Notes: generated by a model not told the origin, from the sequence alone. Shown: positions 1 to 8,676, counted from the stretch's first letter. The stretch is DNA of 17,410 nucleotides from DATDPY01 sp964395765 (GCA_964395765.1 CAYNCU010000078.1:1-17410); one strand, 5' to 3'. Numbers and translations are program-made.

Positions 1-30
1 CCCCGCGCCGCCCCTCCCCCCAGCGGCGTC

Positions 31-134
31 CGTCGGACCAGGAGGGCTCGACGGACCAGAGAGGCTCGTCGGACCAGAGAGGCTCGTCCGACCAGGGGGG
101 GTCGTCGGGCCAGGAGGGCTCGTCGGACCAGGAG
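31..134. repeat. G+C-rich 18-bp tandem repeat at the contig edge
   Basis: Nearly six head-to-tail copies of an 18-bp unit (first copy CGTCGGACCAGGAGGGCT) start at 31, 49, 67, 85, 103 and 121. The last copy is partial and stops abruptly at 134, where AT-rich sequence begins. Copies differ at one to four positions. The first 120 bases are about 77 percent G+C (92 of 120), far above the rest of the window, and bases 1-30 are C-rich without the repeat. All three forward frames are open through it; one reads as a Ser-Asp-Gln-Gly-rich hexapeptide repeat ending in a stop at 138-140. The unit is a multiple of three, so it could be the tail of a repetitive protein, but the composition break makes foreign or chimeric sequence equally likely. 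Confidence 0.9.
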
Positions 135-225
135 AAATAATATTTAACCAGCTTAAAATTTTTCCGTACTCATTCCTGAAAAGTGTTTATAAGAGCTTTT
201 CTCCTGACAATCCCTTTAATTTTTT

Positions 226-831
226 ATGAAAACAAAATTTTTATGGCTCGTTGTCTCGATTGAGATCTTCGCCATTTTTTTCATGGTATTTTTTTATAAC
301 CGTGACTATTTACCCGGTAATATTGGTGTATTGCTCGCCTGGTTTTTACCAGTTGCCTTCGGGCTGCATTTAATGGAAGAATTTGTTTTTCCGGGAGGTT
401 TCAGGGAATGGAATATGGCATACAAGTCCATATTCGCAGATGCTTTAACCCCTTCCTATCTGATTAAAATAAACCTAATAGGAGGCTTAGCATCCATTTT
501 TGCTCCCCTCGGTGTGTTCAATTACATGGGAGCATACAGTTTCGGCGGTGTTCGCTGCCTGTTGCTCCTGATGGCTCTTTTCGGAAATAACGCATGGTAT
601 CATGTTCGTGGGAGCATCTTGACAAAAAAATATTCACCAGGCATGATTACAGGTATTTTTCTGTATGTGCCCTTACTATTGATCAGCTATTTTTATTTTA
701 TAAAAACAGGTGCAGTGGGTCTATTTTCCGCGATCATCTGCCTGATTTTAGGAGCATTTTTTCAAAATGTCCTGGATTTTATTAAACAAAGAATTAAAAA
801 GTCAAAAAGTGGTACGATCACGGGATCATAA
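226..831 (+). CDS. HXXEE-domain integral membrane protein
   Basis: 201-residue polytopic membrane protein of the HXXEE family (Pfam PF13787 type), whose biochemical role is not known. The family motif is visible as His48-Leu-Met-Glu51-Glu52, followed by a second conserved block Asn122-Ala-Trp-Tyr-His126 with Arg128 just after. In this family these polar residues are thought to form an intramembrane active or metal site. About five or six hydrophobic segments are visible, near residues 4-24, 32-50, 83-100, 108-121, 136-158 and 163-183, and the tail is Lys-rich and cytoplasmic-looking. The ATG at 226 follows an AT-rich leader with no Shine-Dalgarno site. The gene converges on the cyclase gene with only 18 bases between the two stops, so it is a separate transcription unit. 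The family call is fairly sure; the function is open. Confidence 0.8.
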   Translation: MKTKFLWLVVSIEIFAIFFMVFFYNRDYLPGNIGVLLAWFLPVAFGLHLMEEFVFPGGFREWNMAYKSIFADALTPSYLIKINLIGGLASIFAPLGVFNYMGAYSFGGVRCLLLLMALFGNNAWYHVRGSILTKKYSPGMITGIFLYVPLLLISYFYFIKTGAVGLFSAIICLILGAFFQNVLDFIKQRIKKSKSGTITGS

Positions 832-849
832 AAATAATATTCTTCCCAT

Positions 850-3123
850 TCATAATGATCCATTGGCTTCACGGCTATTTATTTCATTACGCTTTAGACG
901 GATTTCTTCCATGCCAACATTTAACAGGGCTTTGAATTTTTCGGTATTCCGTATATTGTTAAATAAAGGGTCATTAAGGATCCGGTAGTCGGTTCCGCTG
1001 ATTCCGAAAAAACCGCTTTCAATAAATTTCCCGAAGGTGGCCAGTGATTGATCGTTTTTTCCAAGATAGGCATAAGTACCCGCCAGGTCATATCCTGAAG
1101 CATTATAGGACCTCTCTTTTATTTGACAATAATTCACCTGGTCATTAAAAAATTTCCCGGCTTCACTGGTCTGCCCGATTTTGCTGAGCACGTAACCATG
1201 CAGCGCTGAAGAAGACAGAAGGATCCAGTGATTTTGTTTATTGATATCCCTGACTTTTTCAAATTCCTCATTTGATTTTTTAAAATCACCCATTATTGCA
1301 TAAATTTTTCCTTTCATCGAACTGCAATAATAAGAATCCGGATAATTGGTACAGACGGAGTCGGCATAAGCCAATGCCGTATTATAATCCTTCCTGAAAT
1401 ATAAGGCAATGTTAGCAAGACCGTTACAAGCCAAATAATTTCCGGGCATTGCCTTAAGGGCCTTTTTAAAGTAAAATTCGGCTTTTGCGGTGTCAAGCAG
1501 TGAAAGATAAATTTCTCCCGTATTGACAAGGATGGAATTGAGATAGGTTCCGCTTTTCTCCCGCGATTCAGCTCTTTTCAGGTACCTGAGGGCATTGATT
1601 TTGTCATTAAAGGCTCCATCATATATTACGCCGAGATTCAAATAAGCCAGCGATAAGTTGGGGTTAAGATGAATGGCGTTAAACTGATCGTTAATGGCCT
1701 CATTATATTCGCACATAAAATATTTAAAATACCCCCTGAGGCAATAGGCTTCGGCAAGATTGGGGTCCAGTGAAATGGCATGATTACAAAGCGACATAAC
1801 GGTATCCGCAAAATCCGTTTCAAGATATTTTTCGGAGTTCGGGCCATAGCGATAAAAATATAAAGCCCCCATACCGAAATAGGGCTGTGCGAAACCGGGA
1901 TCCTCGTCCGCAGACAACCGAAAAAGTTGCAAGGCCTGATTCAGGTAATTTTCATTGTTTGTATTAACATAAATATTGGTTAATTCCCGTCCCCTAATAT
2001 ACAAGTCATATGCTTCCATATTGGTAGTAGCAGGTTTTTCAATCATTTGCCTTTCTGCAGGGGTAACCAACGTATTGAGGTGTTCGGCCACCGAGCCGGC
2101 TATTTCGCTTTCAAGATTTAAAAGATCTTTGAAATCCCTGTCATAGGTCTCGGACCAGATATGTTTGTCTTCCCCGGCGTTGATCAGTTGAACAACAATT
2201 CTGACTTTATTTTCATATTTCTGAACACTCCCTTCCAAAAGGTAATTTACATCCAACTGCCTGCCAATACTTCGGGCCAAAAGCCCCGATTCCCTATATC
2301 GTTCCGTAGAAGTTCTGGATGTTACTTTCAGGGATGATATTCTTGACAAATCATTAAGAATGGATTCCGTAACTCCATTGGCAAAATAGGCTGTCTCCTG
2401 ATCGCCCCCGACATTTTTAAAAGGCAATACGGCTATTGATCTTTCCGGAATATTATGCTGTCCGGAATAAAAAGGAGATATCCCTATTAAATAAATAAAA
2501 AACAAGACAAGTAAGATCATGGCCCCCCGGATAAACCAGAAGATCTTTTTTTTAAATAGCGGCTTCAAAAGCTCATTAACAATTCCTGGTTGAAAACCAT
2601 CATCAATTTCCCGGGCATTGTATTTTAATAATTCCGGATTCAGGCGGTAAATATCAATGTCGGCAAAATTATCCTCCGGCAGTTTTTCACTCGCCTGCTC
2701 CACCTCCAGGTCTTCATAATTTTGAATGTTCCTGTATACTACCCCGCTTATTAAAATTTCGCCGGGCGCTGCTTTCAGTTGAATTCGGTTGGCCAGGCTT
2801 ACTCCCTCTCCATAAATTTTGTTCCCGGTAAATATTATTTCAGCAAGGTGAATTCCGATATGCAGGGAATAATTTTTTTCTGCTGTTGATTTTTTTATAA
2901 TCCCGATAGCAAACAATACGGCATCAATGGCGGATTTAAAACATGCGTAAGTTCCGTCCCCGGCATATTCTTTTATCTGTCCATGGTATTTATTACATAA
3001 CCGGTAATGTAAACGACGGTTCCACCTGAGCAAACGAAGCGCCTTTTGCTCATTATCTCCCATCAGCGCAGTATAACCTGAAATATCGCTGATTACTACT
3101 GCCGCTAGCCGGCGTTCTTCCAT
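850..3123 (-). CDS. Class III nucleotide cyclase / TolB-N-like / TPR transmembrane protein, downstream paralogue (A)
   Basis: 757-residue receptor-like protein. Residues 1-140 are a class III adenylate/guanylate cyclase domain with metal aspartates Asp13 (in DISGYT) and Asp56 (in GDG). A membrane helix lies at about 194-215, preceded by Lys/Arg residues, so the cyclase should be cytoplasmic and the rest periplasmic. A TolB-N-like domain starting IAVLPF spans about 228-355, then TPR-type repeats run to about 720, ending with the DPLF..IRN motif often seen in this architecture. Oddities: the catalytic Asn of the V-N-x-A-x-R motif is Ser109 (Arg113 is kept), and the purine-recognition positions are Glu52 and Lys102 instead of Lys and Asp. 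A longer reading from a TTG at 3150 exists, but the ATG at 3123 aligns exactly with the start of paralogue B. It lies 35 bases behind B, so the two are probably cotranscribed. Cyclase activity is uncertain. Confidence 0.88.
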   Translation of the reverse strand: MEERRLAAVVISDISGYTALMGDNEQKALRLLRWNRRLHYRLCNKYHGQIKEYAGDGTYACFKSAIDAVLFAIGIIKKSTAEKNYSLHIGIHLAEIIFTGNKIYGEGVSLANRIQLKAAPGEILISGVVYRNIQNYEDLEVEQASEKLPEDNFADIDIYRLNPELLKYNAREIDDGFQPGIVNELLKPLFKKKIFWFIRGAMILLVLFFIYLIGISPFYSGQHNIPERSIAVLPFKNVGGDQETAYFANGVTESILNDLSRISSLKVTSRTSTERYRESGLLARSIGRQLDVNYLLEGSVQKYENKVRIVVQLINAGEDKHIWSETYDRDFKDLLNLESEIAGSVAEHLNTLVTPAERQMIEKPATTNMEAYDLYIRGRELTNIYVNTNNENYLNQALQLFRLSADEDPGFAQPYFGMGALYFYRYGPNSEKYLETDFADTVMSLCNHAISLDPNLAEAYCLRGYFKYFMCEYNEAINDQFNAIHLNPNLSLAYLNLGVIYDGAFNDKINALRYLKRAESREKSGTYLNSILVNTGEIYLSLLDTAKAEFYFKKALKAMPGNYLACNGLANIALYFRKDYNTALAYADSVCTNYPDSYYCSSMKGKIYAIMGDFKKSNEEFEKVRDINKQNHWILLSSSALHGYVLSKIGQTSEAGKFFNDQVNYCQIKERSYNASGYDLAGTYAYLGKNDQSLATFGKFIESGFFGISGTDYRILNDPLFNNIRNTEKFKALLNVGMEEIRLKRNEINSREANGSL

Positions 3124-3158
3124 TAGGTTTAATAGTCTAAATGAAGGCAACTACGTCA

Positions 3159-5423
3159 TCAACTTATTACATGGTTTTCTTCCATGGTGATCCCGAGAAC
3201 CCTGGCGCGCTCTCCGTTATAGTTATTTTCCATCGTTTTCAGGATCTGTTGAAAATGTTCCTCGTTCCTGATGGAATCAAATAAGGGATCCTCACGGATA
3301 AGGGTGATTAACCAGAAAGGGGGAATAATTTGTTCGCTTACCAATTTGAGGTTTTTATAGGCTTCATCCTTGTTACCTAAAAATGCATACACCGCTGCCA
3401 GGTCATATTGCGCTCTGAAAGATTGTGAATATTCCCTCCCTAACCGGAGGCTGGCCTCGCAATGTCCGATCTGTTTATTAAAATATTTTTGTGCTTCCTC
3501 CTGCTTCCCCAATTTGTATAACAGGTAGCCGATCCGGTGTTCATTGTTTAAATGAACTTCCGGGTTATTCGAATTCATCCAGATATCCAGCGCTTGTTTA
3601 TAATTCCCTAACAGCGTTGTACACCATGCCCGTTGATCGACACACCAGTAGGAAGAAGAATCCTTATTGCAAATATTGTTCATAATATCAAGGGCTTCCC
3701 GGTAATTTCCATTCGCCCTTGCCAGCAAGGCCCGGGCATAGAAATAATTCATGGAATCGTTGGTTAAACTGGCCGATTGAAGAAAAAGCTGTTCAGCTTT
3801 ATCAAAAATTCCGATCTCCATATAGACCGAACCAAGATAATTTAACAGTCTTGCAAAATCAGGGCCATGGTTTAAGTGAATGGATTTCAAACATAATTTT
3901 ATGCCTTCCACAAAATTTCTTTTTGTGTAGCATAAAAGATCCGCCTTATTCCAAAGAGCGTCCGGATTATTCGGGTTTGCCTCCAATGCTTTATTGTATT
4001 CCAATAATGCCTCGTCAGGATTACCATGCTGAATATAATAATACCCCATAAGGTTATATGCTTCATCGCAATTATCATCCAGGGTCAAGGCTTTTTCGGC
4101 ATAAATCTTCGTGGAATCCAGGTAATTTTCGGACAGGTACTGCTCATAACCCTGTTTTTGAGAATAAGCCCATCCCAACCCTGCATAGGCCGGCGCAAAA
4201 TTGCTATCCAGTTCAAGGGTTTTATGATATAGGGTAACGGTCCTGGTTAAAGCAGGATTTCCATAGCCCATCAGGAAATTCATTCGTTCCCTTTTGGCCT
4301 GCATATAATAATCATAAGCGGTTAAACTTACTTTCAAAGGCGTTTCAAGCATCATTTTCTCTTTTTCAGTGAATACAGCCGTAAGGACAACCGCTACCTC
4401 TTTGGCAATATCCGATTGCACCTTGATCACGCCGGCAAGATTCCGGTCATACTCGTCACTCCAGAGATGGAACCCAGTCCGGGCTTGTATCAGCTGAACG
4501 GTAATCCTGACTTTATTGCTGTCCTTTCTTACGCTCCCTTCAAGGACATTGGAAACACCCAATTCCTTCGCGATGGAAGGAGTATCTTTATTTGAATTTT
4601 TATATTGTTCAACGGAGGTCCTGGACATGACCTTCAGGTCGGAAATTTTAGAAAGGTAATTGATTACTTCCTCCGTCATTCCGTCTGAAAAGTAATCATA
4701 GTTTTTATCGCCACTTAAATTCTTAAATGGAAGGACGGCGATCGATTTTTCAATATGCTCCGGAGGTGTGCGACGGCTGTGAAAGTAAATCAACGCCATG
4801 GCTGCCACCAACACAAACGAGGCTACGGCAATCCGGAAGGCCCTGGATTTACCATCCGTCTTTTTTAATCCGTTACTCTTAAATGCTTCTGCAATAATTT
4901 CGCTGGGTTGTGTAATCGGTTCATAGGAGCCACTGACTTTCAGTCTATATATGCCGATATTCTTCTTAACATTTTTAAATGATTTGTCGCCCAGAAATTC
5001 TGTTTCAATTCCTGAATGATTCCGGATGTTATGGTAAATGTCCTCCGAAACCAGAATTTCTCCTGGCGCAGCGGAAGATTGTATTCTGGAAGCGAGGTTA
5101 ACGCCATCGCCGTAAACTTTATCCCTGGAAAATAATACCTCTGCCATATGAACCCCGATGTGAAGCTGCAAGTCTTTGTCATTCTTGAAGGTTTGAATCA
5201 GTTCAATGGCACATTGCACGGCATCCACCGCCGAATTAAAACAGGCAAAAGTCCCATCCCCGATTTCATCAATTATTTTACCATGAAAAGATTTAACCAA
5301 AAGCCGGTGTATTCTGCGGCTTTTTTCCAGCAGTACAAAAGCTTTTTCTTCATTCTCTCCCATTAGTGATGTATAGCCGGAAATATCACTGAATAATATG
5401 GCTGAAAGGTGCCGGGTTTCCAT
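3159..5423 (-). CDS. Class III nucleotide cyclase / TolB-N-like / TPR transmembrane protein, upstream paralogue (B)
   Basis: 754-residue paralogue of the next gene, with the same domain order and no gap in the aligned cyclase motifs. The cyclase domain (1-140) has metal aspartates Asp13 and Asp56, the transition-state pair Asn109 and Arg113, and a complete VNLASR motif, so it looks catalytically competent. The two positions that read the purine ring, usually Lys and Asp in adenylate cyclases, are Asp52 and Lys102. A membrane helix is at about 197-215 with Lys/Arg on its N-terminal side. The TolB-N-like domain begins at about 226 (SIAVLPFKN) and runs to about 350; TPR-type repeats follow to the C terminus. 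The likely role is sensing on the periplasmic side and making a cyclic nucleotide inside; the ligand is unknown. It is the first gene of a two-gene unit. The ATG at 5423 is the natural start. Confidence 0.9.
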   Translation of the reverse strand: METRHLSAILFSDISGYTSLMGENEEKAFVLLEKSRRIHRLLVKSFHGKIIDEIGDGTFACFNSAVDAVQCAIELIQTFKNDKDLQLHIGVHMAEVLFSRDKVYGDGVNLASRIQSSAAPGEILVSEDIYHNIRNHSGIETEFLGDKSFKNVKKNIGIYRLKVSGSYEPITQPSEIIAEAFKSNGLKKTDGKSRAFRIAVASFVLVAAMALIYFHSRRTPPEHIEKSIAVLPFKNLSGDKNYDYFSDGMTEEVINYLSKISDLKVMSRTSVEQYKNSNKDTPSIAKELGVSNVLEGSVRKDSNKVRITVQLIQARTGFHLWSDEYDRNLAGVIKVQSDIAKEVAVVLTAVFTEKEKMMLETPLKVSLTAYDYYMQAKRERMNFLMGYGNPALTRTVTLYHKTLELDSNFAPAYAGLGWAYSQKQGYEQYLSENYLDSTKIYAEKALTLDDNCDEAYNLMGYYYIQHGNPDEALLEYNKALEANPNNPDALWNKADLLCYTKRNFVEGIKLCLKSIHLNHGPDFARLLNYLGSVYMEIGIFDKAEQLFLQSASLTNDSMNYFYARALLARANGNYREALDIMNNICNKDSSSYWCVDQRAWCTTLLGNYKQALDIWMNSNNPEVHLNNEHRIGYLLYKLGKQEEAQKYFNKQIGHCEASLRLGREYSQSFRAQYDLAAVYAFLGNKDEAYKNLKLVSEQIIPPFWLITLIREDPLFDSIRNEEHFQQILKTMENNYNGERARVLGITMEENHVIS

Positions 5424-5464
5424 GTAGGTTGAAAATAAAAAGTTTTGTTATGAAAAAATTCTCC

Positions 5465-5496
5465 CAAAATTTACCTCTTTTTTAGATAATTTTCAA
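5465..5496 (-). promoter_or_regulatory. Possible Bacteroidota-type promoter for the cyclase pair
   Basis: On the minus strand a TTG (5496-5494) is followed after 20 bases by TAAATTTTG (5473-5465). This resembles the -33 TTG and -7 TAnnTTTG elements of Bacteroidota primary-sigma promoters, with one base out of register. Transcription would start near 5458, giving a leader of about 35 bases. The region is AT-rich, so chance matches are easy. Confidence 0.3.
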
Positions 5497-5587
5497 TTCA
5501 CCTAAATTATTTAAATTTTATGCGGAAAAGTGTTAAGCTCCTAGTATAAGCGCGGTAAACTTTATCAAAATTGAAATGTACTAACAT

Positions 5588-6412
5588 TCAGTGTTTATAG
5601 TTATCAAGAAATACGGCCAGGTCATGCAAACGGTCGGTATTGATCAGGTCGACTCCCTGATCCAGCAGGTATTTCCAGATGGCGGGATTGTCGGGCCCTC
5701 CCCAAAGCCTGGTCTTTTTATTTTCGGCACGCGCCTGTCGAATAAATTTTTCAAGCCTTGAAGCCTCTTCCGGATTCACCGGCCCTACCCCTTTCCAGGT
5801 AAGGAATTTATAATAGTTATCACTCACTACCGGCATCAGCGAGGAAGGAATATGTTTTCCCAGGTCTTCCGGCCTTCCATCCAGCGAAAAAAGGTGCGTC
5901 CCGCCGTTTAATATGTTTTGCACCTTTTCGCCGGTACGGTTACCCGAAAGGAATATTTTTACCGGCTTACCCTTTTCTTCGGTCGTATCCTGTACTATTG
6001 AAATGAATGACCGGTATTGTTTCAACTGCTCATTTAGAACACGACTTGTTGATATTCCATCAGATTTAATATCAATCATCAGGTAAAAAAATCCTTCATA
6101 ATTATCATAAACTTTGCCCTGATGCTCTTCTATTCTTTCTGCCAGGGGATCAAGGTATAATGCCCGGAGCGTTTTTCCCGAATCGGTGGACCCGGGGGGC
6201 TGGTGCGATACATACAAATCCCCGCCAATTAAATAAACATCAGCCTCCACGGAGATAAATCCGTTATCAAGGGCATCCTGCAAAGGATGTTGGTGTAAAT
6301 AATCATTGTGTGCATGGGCATGAATATGAGGGAATTGCTGCGCATATGAAGCTATGGACAGCAGGCATAGACAAAACCAGAATACTGATTTTTTACTGAA
6401 TATAAATCTCAT
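5588..6412 (-). CDS. Exported AIM6/GDPD-like PLC-superfamily phosphodiesterase
   Basis: 274 residues with a cleavable signal peptide (hydrophobic 9-22, cut near Ala-Gln at 24-25), so it acts in the periplasm or outside the cell. The mature part belongs to the PLC-like phosphodiesterase superfamily, in the branch named after yeast AIM6 and related to glycerophosphodiester phosphodiesterases. Visible signatures are HAHNDY with His35 and Asn36, E-A-D at 56-58, the second catalytic-type His70 in VSHQ, a metal-ligand-like Asp114 in MIDIKSD, and the closing INTDR typical of the barrel's last strand. The His/Glu/Asp pattern supports a metal-dependent phosphodiester hydrolase, but the substrate cannot be read from sequence. 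It starts 24 bases after the DPP IV-like gene and is probably the last gene of that operon. Confidence 0.82.
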   Translation of the reverse strand: MRFIFSKKSVFWFCLCLLSIASYAQQFPHIHAHAHNDYLHQHPLQDALDNGFISVEADVYLIGGDLYVSHQPPGSTDSGKTLRALYLDPLAERIEEHQGKVYDNYEGFFYLMIDIKSDGISTSRVLNEQLKQYRSFISIVQDTTEEKGKPVKIFLSGNRTGEKVQNILNGGTHLFSLDGRPEDLGKHIPSSLMPVVSDNYYKFLTWKGVGPVNPEEASRLEKFIRQARAENKKTRLWGGPDNPAIWKYLLDQGVDLINTDRLHDLAVFLDNYKH

Positions 6413-6436
6413 AAATCAATAAAATCAGAAATGTCC

Positions 6437-8676
6437 TCACCGGGCACCGGCCGGGAGATTATTTTTCCAGTAATTGGCCATTGTTAAACGCAGGTGATAG
6501 GAAGTATTTTGCCTTTCGTAAATACCGTGGGTTCTCATGGGATAGGCCATCATGCTGAATAGTTTACCGTCTNNNNNNNNNNCAATAATTCACAATTCTG
6601 GTAGTGAACGTTATCATCACCAGTCCCGTGAACCAGCAGCAGGTTTCCTTTCAGGTTCCTGGCAAAATTGATCGGAGAGCCCTCGTAGTAAGCGGAATCA
6701 TCTTCTCCGGGAATACCCTCATATCTTTCTTCGTATATGGTATCGTATAGCCTTAGGTTAGAAATTGCAGCGACTGCTATCCCTGTAGAGTAAAGGTCAG
6801 GATACCGGAATAATGCGTTTTCAGTGGAACCGCCGCCGCCGCTCCATCCCCAGATGCCGATCCGCTGCGGGTCGACAAAGGGATACATTTTCTCGATGGC
6901 TTTTACCGCAGCTGCCTGGTCGGCAGATTCGATCACTCCCATTTTTTCATAAATACATTTTCGCCATTCCCGGCCTCTGGGAACCCGGGTGCCGCGGTTA
7001 TCCACACTCATAACTATATACCCCTGCTCGGCAAGGTATTCATGCCAGAGATCTCCGCCCATCCAGGTATCCTGGACTGTTGATCCCCAGGGTTCACCGT
7101 ACACATAAAAGATCACAGGGTATTTTTTTGACGGGTCAAAATCCGGGGGTTTTATCATCCACGCGTCGAAAACAAAATCACCACCTACATCCACTTTAAA
7201 AAATTCCTTGGTATTCAGATGAAGGTCATCAAATTCGTCTTTAACCCTGGCATTATCTTCAAGCATCCTTACAACGCTATGCTTCGGAAGACTGACAAGG
7301 CTATACTGATCGGGAGTATTATGATTACTGAAGGTATGAACAGCCCATTTCCCGTTCGGCGAAATATCATATGAATTTTCACCCTGCATCCCGGGAGGCG
7401 TTACCAGTTCCGGAGGTCCGGGTTTTTTCAGGCTGCAACGATAAAGATACCGTTGTGTATAATTGGTCAAAGTAGATATAAAATAAACATAGCCGTCTTT
7501 TTCATCAATATTACTTATGCTCTCTACATCAAATTTGCCTGGGGTCACCAGTTTTACCGTTTGTCCGTCGCGGGAAACAAGGTAAAGGTGCATCCATCCG
7601 TCCCGGTCGCTTAACCAGGTAAAATAGGTGTTATTATAAAGCCATTTCGTATCGTTATTGACATCAAGAAAGGCTTTATCGGTTTCGGTAAATATATTTT
7701 TCACCTGGAAAGTGTTGGCATCCGCAATCCATATTTTATCAGTATTCTGACGGCGGTTAATTTGTTGTATAAACAATTCATTGGAACCCGGAATAAAATC
7801 CATGCGAGGCAGGTAATTATTCCGCGGGTCACCCGGGATATCGAACCAATGCGGTTTCCCTCCGTCTGAAGAAATGACTCCTACCTTTACCGCTGAATTG
7901 GTTGTTCCTGCATAGGGGTATTGAATAGTTTTAAGAGTCGGATAAAGGGAATCAATATTATCGATGATATAAAAATCGCCTACCCCTTTGGTATCAGATT
8001 GCCAGAAAGCAATGTTTTTCCCGTCCGGGCTCCACCGGAAACCGTCACGGCAATCAAATTCCTCTTCATAGACCCAATCGAATGTTCCGTTTATAATATT
8101 ACCGCCGCCGTCATCAGTAAGCTGGTTGATCTTGCCGCTACCCAGATCTTCTACATATAAATTCTTATTCGACACATAAGCAACTCGTTTCCCATCCGGT
8201 GAAAATTTGGCAAACATGAGGGAAGAGCTCTCGAGATCTTTTCCCAGTCGTTGTAATTTCTTAGAAGCCATATCATATACCCAATAATCACCCCTCGTAT
8301 GATATCGCCATACCCGTTTGGTATTGGTGAATATCATCAGCTTCGAATGATCAGAGGACCAGAAATAATTATCGATTTCCAGGGGATCATGCTGACCTTC
8401 CGGGGTTAGGTCCGATGCAGCGACAAGCACCTTTATGTCTCCTTTTTTAACAGAAGTAAGTACAATATCCTGTCCTTTTACAGTACTGCTTTTTTCAAGT
8501 GTGGTATACCCGTCACCGTCTTCTGACCATTTTAATTCCCTGATTCTTTTTTCGTGAAGAAATCCCTGCTTATATATTTTCTCAAGAGATAATTTTCCCT
8601 CTGTTTGCTGGCTATAAACATATCCGAGCGACAGGAACAGCAATAAAAAAACGATAGCGAATCTGAATTTTTTCAT
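6437..8676 (-). CDS. Dipeptidyl peptidase IV-like S9 peptidase, interrupted by an assembly gap
   Basis: Exported S9B-type serine peptidase that would release N-terminal X-Pro/X-Ala dipeptides. The ATG at 8676 gives a clean signal peptide (MKKFRF, hydrophobic core, cut near SQQ); longer readings to a TTG at 8715 only add residues before it. The beta-propeller carries the N-terminus-anchoring Glu pair in WVYEEEF (Glu204-Glu205). In the alpha/beta-hydrolase domain, Ser612 lies in GWSGGGG and Asp687 in GTGDDNVH. Ten N at 6573-6582 break the frame. Beyond them the reading resumes in another frame with FSMMAYPMRTHGIYE, holding the catalytic His, and ends at a TGA at 6437-6439 after LPAGAR. The repaired protein is about 748 residues, normal for the family. 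Its start lies 57 bases after the subtilase stop. The Tyr after the nucleophile in mammalian DPP4 is Gly here. Confidence 0.92.
6573..6582. other. Scaffold gap (10 N) inside the DPP IV-like gene
   Basis: Ten unknown bases separate the codons ending NCELL from those starting DGKLF. Both flanks are clearly the same gene. Frame continuity requires a missing length of 3k+2, which ten is not. Aligned by eye to human DPP4 (His712 to Phe730), about six residues are missing, about 17 bases. The N run is therefore a placeholder, not a measured length. Confidence 0.9.

Noticed and set aside
31..134. CRISPR array
   Set aside because: The 18-bp copies are directly adjacent, with no spacers, so this is a tandem repeat only.
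823..861. GGATCAT/ATGATCC inverted repeat between the convergent HXXEE and cyclase genes as a bidirectional terminator
   Set aside because: Only seven pairs around a 25-base loop, and no T-run follows on either strand.
3124..3150. Nine-residue N-terminal extension of cyclase A from a TTG
   Set aside because: The ATG at 3123 aligns residue for residue with the start of cyclase B, so the extension is not needed.
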